Source: HGM12587 sp964561705 (GTDB lineage: Bacteria; Bacillota; Clostridia; Lachnospirales; Lachnospiraceae). Taken from it: a stretch of 64,000 bases of DNA. The position numbers and the translations under genes are program-made. The notes beneath the pieces are model-generated. The model was not told where the DNA came from, made no database searches, and saw only the letters and a program-made list of their open reading frames with translations. The DNA lies in NCBI GenBank assembly GCA_964561705.1, contig CAZLQJ010000001.1, positions 1-64,000 on the forward strand. The letters run 5' to 3'. This document shows, piece after piece, positions 59,633 to 64,000 of this stretch (within the stretch, counting starts at the first letter, position 1; the number at the start of each line of letters is the position of its first letter).

Positions 59633-61735
59633 CTATTCATCGATCGAACAGGAACAATGGATCTGAATCTCATCTGCAATCCCGTTTCCCGGAAACAACA
59701 GATCTCCATATACATTCCTACGAATTCCATTTCCTTTGGCATCCAGCACCAGAGATCGTACCCCCAGTACACACTCTAGCCGGTCAATACAGCCATAAAG
59801 TCCGCTGTAAGAAATTTGACCGCCAAATTGCTTTTGCAGCGGGGCAATATAGTTTTCAACTGCCTGACAAATTCTTTCCTTTGCTCCCTGATACTGTGGT
59901 CTTGTAGTCACCTCCAGATAAACGGATACTGTCCCATATGCCGGTGATAGCATTCTAAAACTTACACCAAGCATTCTTCCCGGCTCCAGATACTGACAGA
60001 TATTCTCGATCAATGCCGGTTTTAATCGTGGTCTTTTCTCAAGGCTTAAAGGCTTTACAACCATTTGAATCTCATTTCCACCTCCCGGACTTGTAAATTC
60101 TCCTGTTCCTGCCAATGCCTTGCAGCTTTCAATCCGAAGCCCCGGCGTTTTTCGGATTGCCCGCTCATAATCTTCTGCTGTGACCATATTTCTTGCTTCT
60201 GTTAATTCCTTTCGCACCCTGGCAAATGCTGCTGAAAGTGATTCTTCCTCCATACCGCCTGCTGCATCTCTAGGATTCCACGCTACGGACTTTTCTAAGG
60301 ATTTTAAAGTAAAATGATCAATCTTTCCCTTCTTTACATTTCCTCCGCTTCCTAGAACTCTCGTATAAGATACCAGAAGAATTTTTCCCTCTGGTGCCAT
60401 CCCGTGAATGCTGTCCCCAAATCGAATTTGACCATTGGCACAATCCGCAATATAATGCCTGTCTTCCGGCCCCGAACCGGAAAAATCTCTTTTTTTCTCC
60501 CATTTTCGGTAACACCCCGGCTCTTCCGGATCCTCGATCAAAAGTTCCAGATTCTCAGAAGATCCCCTTGTTTCATCCAGGAAGAAGATCTCATTGGGAA
60601 AGCCACTTCCTTTGCCTATAACTTGATGCGCTGTATACCATTCTTCCTCTTTTGAAACCAATATGTAAAAAGTTCCATTTTCAAATTCCTGTAATGTAAC
60701 ATCTGACAGCCAGATCCTTAATACGCCTTCTTCTTTTCTGGTCTCTTTGATCACAACCCTTTGATACCGTTCCTCCCTGCACTGATAGACCTGAAATTCT
60801 CCCGCTTCACAAAGTCCGTGAGAAATCCATAAAACTGGCTCATTTTCGTCACAAATTTCTTTTTCTGCTTCCAAAAATACCGCAACTGTTTCTTTTTGTG
60901 TCACCTTTAACGTGTTGACATCCAAAAATCTTAATACCGGCGGCATTTCATACTGGCTGTCTTTTAACTCCATTCTAAGGAAATATCCCAATTCCCCATC
61001 AATCTGTCTTTCCTGCATTTCTCCCGGTACACGAAAAGTCAGCTGTCCGTCAAATAAAAATCCAAAGGTTGTATCTTTTAAAATCTCCAATTCCTGATAA
61101 CATTCTCCATTCCAAAAAGTAAAACGGATCTTTGCCAGAGGAAGCGTATCTTTTTGTGCCGGATTTCTTGGACATTCTGTCTCCTCCGCCTCCCAGCAGG
61201 TCAGATTGATCGTTTCATTGGCCGGCAGTGCTTTTGAAAATCCCAGATAAAATACAGTTCCCGTTAACGCTTCACGCCCAAAAGGATAAAAGGCCAGATC
61301 ATGTCCAAGTTCCAGCTGCTCTCTGTCAAGAAAACTAACTTTGCGATTTTTCCATCCAAATGCACATTGAATACATACGCCCGGAAGCAGTTGCTCCTCC
61401 GTCGTTTCAAAAGGTACCCCCGAAGCTTCCAATCCTGTTCCTTTCAAAATATGAAGCGGAGTTTCAGCCTTTGTACAAACAAAGGCTGAAGCACTTTTTT
61501 GATGCCTTACCCGGGTTCCTAAAAGTTTCAGATATTTTTCTCTGTGAAGTTCTCCTATATGATCGAGCTCATACTGCTGGATTTCTTTCAGCCATGCAAA
61601 AAGTTCCACCAGTGTGATGCCCGGATCATGATAATTAAAATCTGTCCATTCCGGATAATAACCTGCAATTCTCTTTTTTGCTGTTTCCAGCATCTCCTCA
61701 AATGTGATTTGATCTAAATGAATATCCGGCAACAT
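59633..61735 (-). CDS. Baseplate J-like protein (TIGR02243 type), first copy
   Basis: A 700-residue baseplate wedge protein. The N-terminus IAGYYPEWTDFNYHDPGITL, VELFAWLKEIQQYELDHIGE and REKYLKLLGTRVRHQKSA is the signature of the TIGR02243 group (the Afp11/12-type wedge protein). The C-terminal half carries the gpJ-like core: IRFGDSIHGMAPEGKILLVSY, LTEARNMVTAEDYERAIRKT and PGLRIESCKAL. These long members form the backbone of the baseplate in Afp/PVC systems. AGGAGG lies 6 nt before the ATG. It lies 18 nt after the second copy. Confidence 0.9.
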   Translation of the reverse strand: MLPDIHLDQITFEEMLETAKKRIAGYYPEWTDFNYHDPGITLVELFAWLKEIQQYELDHIGELHREKYLKLLGTRVRHQKSASAFVCTKAETPLHILKGTGLEASGVPFETTEEQLLPGVCIQCAFGWKNRKVSFLDREQLELGHDLAFYPFGREALTGTVFYLGFSKALPANETINLTCWEAEETECPRNPAQKDTLPLAKIRFTFWNGECYQELEILKDTTFGFLFDGQLTFRVPGEMQERQIDGELGYFLRMELKDSQYEMPPVLRFLDVNTLKVTQKETVAVFLEAEKEICDENEPVLWISHGLCEAGEFQVYQCREERYQRVVIKETRKEEGVLRIWLSDVTLQEFENGTFYILVSKEEEWYTAHQVIGKGSGFPNEIFFLDETRGSSENLELLIEDPEEPGCYRKWEKKRDFSGSGPEDRHYIADCANGQIRFGDSIHGMAPEGKILLVSYTRVLGSGGNVKKGKIDHFTLKSLEKSVAWNPRDAAGGMEEESLSAAFARVRKELTEARNMVTAEDYERAIRKTPGLRIESCKALAGTGEFTSPGGGNEIQMVVKPLSLEKRPRLKPALIENICQYLEPGRMLGVSFRMLSPAYGTVSVYLEVTTRPQYQGAKERICQAVENYIAPLQKQFGGQISYSGLYGCIDRLECVLGVRSLVLDAKGNGIRRNVYGDLLFPGNGIADEIQIHCSCSIDE

Positions 61736-61753
61736 GTGAAACCTCCTGTCTTT

Positions 61754-64000
61754 TTAATTTTCCTGTACATTTACTATAATTTCATGATTTCCACTGACCG
61801 GCAGAATATAGGGATGCTTTGCTATGATTTCCGGATCTACTTCCTGACGTCCTTTTGGTCCATTTACCAAAGCAACCAGGTAAACTTTCCGAATCTGCAC
61901 AATCTCCGGAATTTCTTTGATCGCATTCCGAAGCTGCATTGCCCCCGGAAATTGACCGATTGCCCAGCCATTTCCATCAAAATGACCATTCATAGGATCT
62001 AAAAATCGGGAAATCTGTTCCTGTACTCTTCTTCTTACCTGAAAAACTTCCTGAAAACTTTTGATCACAACTTCTGCCATAACTTTCACTTCTACCAGCT
62101 TTGGTCCGGTTACATAAAACTGTTTTCTAGTGACAATTCCTGGATCCATCCTTGGAATAAGATACTGACGGATACTTTCCTGTATAGATGTTATCTGACT
62201 TTTATCCATTTGATCACCCTCCGGTAAAATAACCAGGGTCACCGCTCCGGGTTCTTTTTCACCTTCTTCATTTCTTCCGCCAAAACATCTTACCTTCTTC
62301 AGCACTCTGGAAGCCTCCATGGCCAGTTCCTCATAATCCCTGGCAGTCACCGCCCGATCCCAGTGACGAAGTCTGGCGCTGCATCGGCGCAATGCTTCTT
62401 TCGGTGTTTCTGTATCAAGACCGCCCCATAGACTTTCCGGATTATAAACGCCTGTCACAAATCCCAGGGTCTGATTTAATTTATTCACCTGACCAGCTCC
62501 TACATTTGCATGACTTCCTCCACCGCACCGATAGCTGACACGGATCGCATCTGTTCTGTTCAACGGAGGAAGCATTCCATGATTTCCATTTCCAAAATAG
62601 ATTATGCCATTCGATCTGTCCGCCTGATAAACCCGGCTGTCCGCGGTGACTGTTTCCAGATCTTCCACTTCCTTCCACATTGTGTAAGTCTCTTCTTCCT
62701 GAATTTCTACTAAGATACGATCAATATTTCCATGCATCAGATGTAAGCAACAACTTTCTTCAATCTCATCCAGCGTAAACCATTCGGTCTCTTTTTGTTC
62801 CATATGGCGGATCTCTACCGCGTTCATCCAGAGAGACTTTAATACCGGATACCGTTTCCCACTCTGATTCTCTTTATAGAAATCTCCTGCATCCCGCAAG
62901 CGAATCCAATACTTTTCTTCCCCAAAACAGGAGGTCTTTAAAAAATCCTCCGGACCCACAAAAGTTACCAGTCCCGGACGACTGAGCGAACAAGTCTCAT
63001 CTGCTAAATTCATTTCTTTCCATCCCTTTTCACTCCTGTATTCCCAGCAAATGCTTCCTCGTTCCCCTAAAATCGGCTCTTCTAACAGAAAAAGCATCCT
63101 CACCGGAGCACCTTTCGGCGCTTTTTCAAATCCCAAATACAAAGATTTTTCAGACTCCTTCAATCCCTGAAAAAGATCTTCCTCTCTCTTCTGAAATTCT
63201 TCTCTGGTCAACAGAACCTTCTCTAAATTATTGGAAATGCCAATGTTCTTTGTTTCCTTTCCTGCTCCCGGATATGAATAAGAAAAACAGGTATTTCCAA
63301 GAACCGGCACAATGTACTGACCTTTTAATTTATAGAAATTATTAATCTTTAATATTCTTGCCCGGATATAACAGGTTTCACAGGAATTTACCAAAATCGG
63401 CATCATATCTGCCGGACATGTAAAGGTAATTTTCTTTTGCTGACTTAACATTCCTCCGCGGATTCCAAAAATATCACTGTATTCTTTCCCTGAAAATAAA
63501 CGACTCCATCCATTTCCATTAAAATATTCCCAGATAACTTCTTCTATGCTTACATCAAACTCCGGATTAGGTTTAAAATCCGATCGTTTCATAATCCATT
63601 TCCATTCAATCGGATCTTCCTCCAGATTTGTCTCCAGTGGAATGGGAACAAAATCTATATGAAAATTCAGGGTGATTTCTGCCCCCCGCTTTCCCAGCAC
63701 TTCCTTTGATCCAAAATAAACCTCCTCAAACGGTGTCAGGCTCTGACCAAATGGAAAATATTCCTGCTGATCACATTCTACGGAAGCCCCATAGATATAT
63801 TCCGGTTTTAACTGATCCGCTCTGCTCCTGATCTTAATCTCCTCCACGGAAATTTTTTCCGCCTTATGGATATCCAGGATCCTGCAGCGCAGTACATAAC
63901 TTTGCTTATCACGAAATTCAGCCTTCGCAAAAGCCGGCTGTTCCTTCTTCTTATGGAGCAGCAAATGTTCCTGAAAAACCGATACCTCCGGCAAATCCTG
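61754..64000 (-). CDS. Baseplate J-like protein, second copy (partial; N-terminus beyond right edge)
   Basis: At least 748 residues are in view and the frame runs off the right edge. The C-terminal region has the gpJ core: IIYFGNGNHGMLPPLNRTDA, IRVSYRCGGGSHANVGAGQV, WDRAVTARDYEELAMEASRV and GPKLVEVKVMAEVVIKSFQE. The upstream half is a long beta-rich insertion not found in small phage gpJ, but usual for the large Afp11/12-like proteins. The two copies differ clearly from each other, as do the paired baseplate proteins of Afp and PVC. The missing N-terminus, gp25, spike, sheath and tube genes should lie beyond 64 kb. Confidence 0.88.
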   Translation of the reverse strand, partial: QDLPEVSVFQEHLLLHKKKEQPAFAKAEFRDKQSYVLRCRILDIHKAEKISVEEIKIRSRADQLKPEYIYGASVECDQQEYFPFGQSLTPFEEVYFGSKEVLGKRGAEITLNFHIDFVPIPLETNLEEDPIEWKWIMKRSDFKPNPEFDVSIEEVIWEYFNGNGWSRLFSGKEYSDIFGIRGGMLSQQKKITFTCPADMMPILVNSCETCYIRARILKINNFYKLKGQYIVPVLGNTCFSYSYPGAGKETKNIGISNNLEKVLLTREEFQKREEDLFQGLKESEKSLYLGFEKAPKGAPVRMLFLLEEPILGERGSICWEYRSEKGWKEMNLADETCSLSRPGLVTFVGPEDFLKTSCFGEEKYWIRLRDAGDFYKENQSGKRYPVLKSLWMNAVEIRHMEQKETEWFTLDEIEESCCLHLMHGNIDRILVEIQEEETYTMWKEVEDLETVTADSRVYQADRSNGIIYFGNGNHGMLPPLNRTDAIRVSYRCGGGSHANVGAGQVNKLNQTLGFVTGVYNPESLWGGLDTETPKEALRRCSARLRHWDRAVTARDYEELAMEASRVLKKVRCFGGRNEEGEKEPGAVTLVILPEGDQMDKSQITSIQESIRQYLIPRMDPGIVTRKQFYVTGPKLVEVKVMAEVVIKSFQEVFQVRRRVQEQISRFLDPMNGHFDGNGWAIGQFPGAMQLRNAIKEIPEIVQIRKVYLVALVNGPKGRQEVDPEIIAKHPYILPVSGNHEIIVNVQEN

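Noticed and set aside
44813..64000. Prophage or classical tailocin
   Set aside because: No integrase, repressor, terminase, capsid, holin or lysin is seen. The DUF4255 cap and DUF4280 tip with membrane signalling genes fit a CIS better. The part beyond the right edge is unseen, so this is not final.

Overview
The window looks like a chromosomal segment of a spore-forming, low-to-mid G+C Gram-positive anaerobe of the class Clostridia, most likely Lachnospiraceae. This is an inference from several signs: strong GGAGG ribosome binding sites, Spo0A and SpoIVB, the clostridial recN-argR-nadK-tlyA-dxs-ispA-xse-nusB block, a DUF6472-type small Cys protein and a DUF1576 membrane protein. I saw no rRNA, tRNA, CRISPR array, insertion sequence or integrase. 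Almost everything is transcribed leftward (minus strand). Only tgt with its downstream acyltransferase, the DUF1576 gene and a VanZ-like gene run rightward.

Layout. 0-1.5 kb: the N-terminal part of a type IIA topoisomerase B subunit, cut by the window edge. 1.6-8.5 kb: one biosynthetic operon leuB-ilvD-ilvB-serC-serA with a clear promoter and terminator. 8.6-14.7 kb: yajC, aroC, the divergent tgt-acyltransferase pair, glgA and spo0A. 15-17.2 kb: the DUF1576 membrane protein and purC. 17.3-23.8 kb: a complete phosphate-starvation operon pstSCAB-phoU-phoB-phoR preceded by a Pho-box-like direct repeat. 23.9-27.3 kb: an accessory strip with an aldehyde dehydrogenase, ybaK, a PNPOx-like protein, two gene remnants and two copies of a near-identical promoter. 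27.3-37.0 kb: the housekeeping/sporulation operon nusB to spoIVB. 37.2-44.7 kb: asp23, then aroK-metal transporter-ABC-F-prfC, vanZ, an aminotransferase and a small Cys protein.

44.8-64 kb: a single leftward gene train of 14 genes, running off the right edge, that encodes the distal part of a contractile injection system (CIS) of the extracellular/phage-tail type. It contains two baseplate-J-like proteins, a TIGR02242-like tail protein, a DUF4255/Pvc16-like cap protein and a DUF4280 PAAR-like spike tip. Sheath, tube, LysM, gp25 and AAA+ genes are not in view and are expected beyond 64 kb.

The unusual part is what this CIS train carries. There is a transmembrane protein with about 14 MORN repeats, a kinase-like protein without catalytic residues and with a C-terminal membrane anchor, and a membrane-anchored class III cyclase-like protein that has lost key residues. 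They are followed by a roughly 1000-residue fusion of beta-propeller, Cache-like sensor and MFS transporter, a SpoIIE/PP2C-type protein in which all four metal-binding Asp positions are substituted, and a LytTR regulator whose receiver has Asn in place of the phospho-Asp. My reading, which is inference, is a CIS coupled to the cytoplasmic membrane and controlled by a set of pseudoenzymes. This is the best candidate for an undescribed system in the window.
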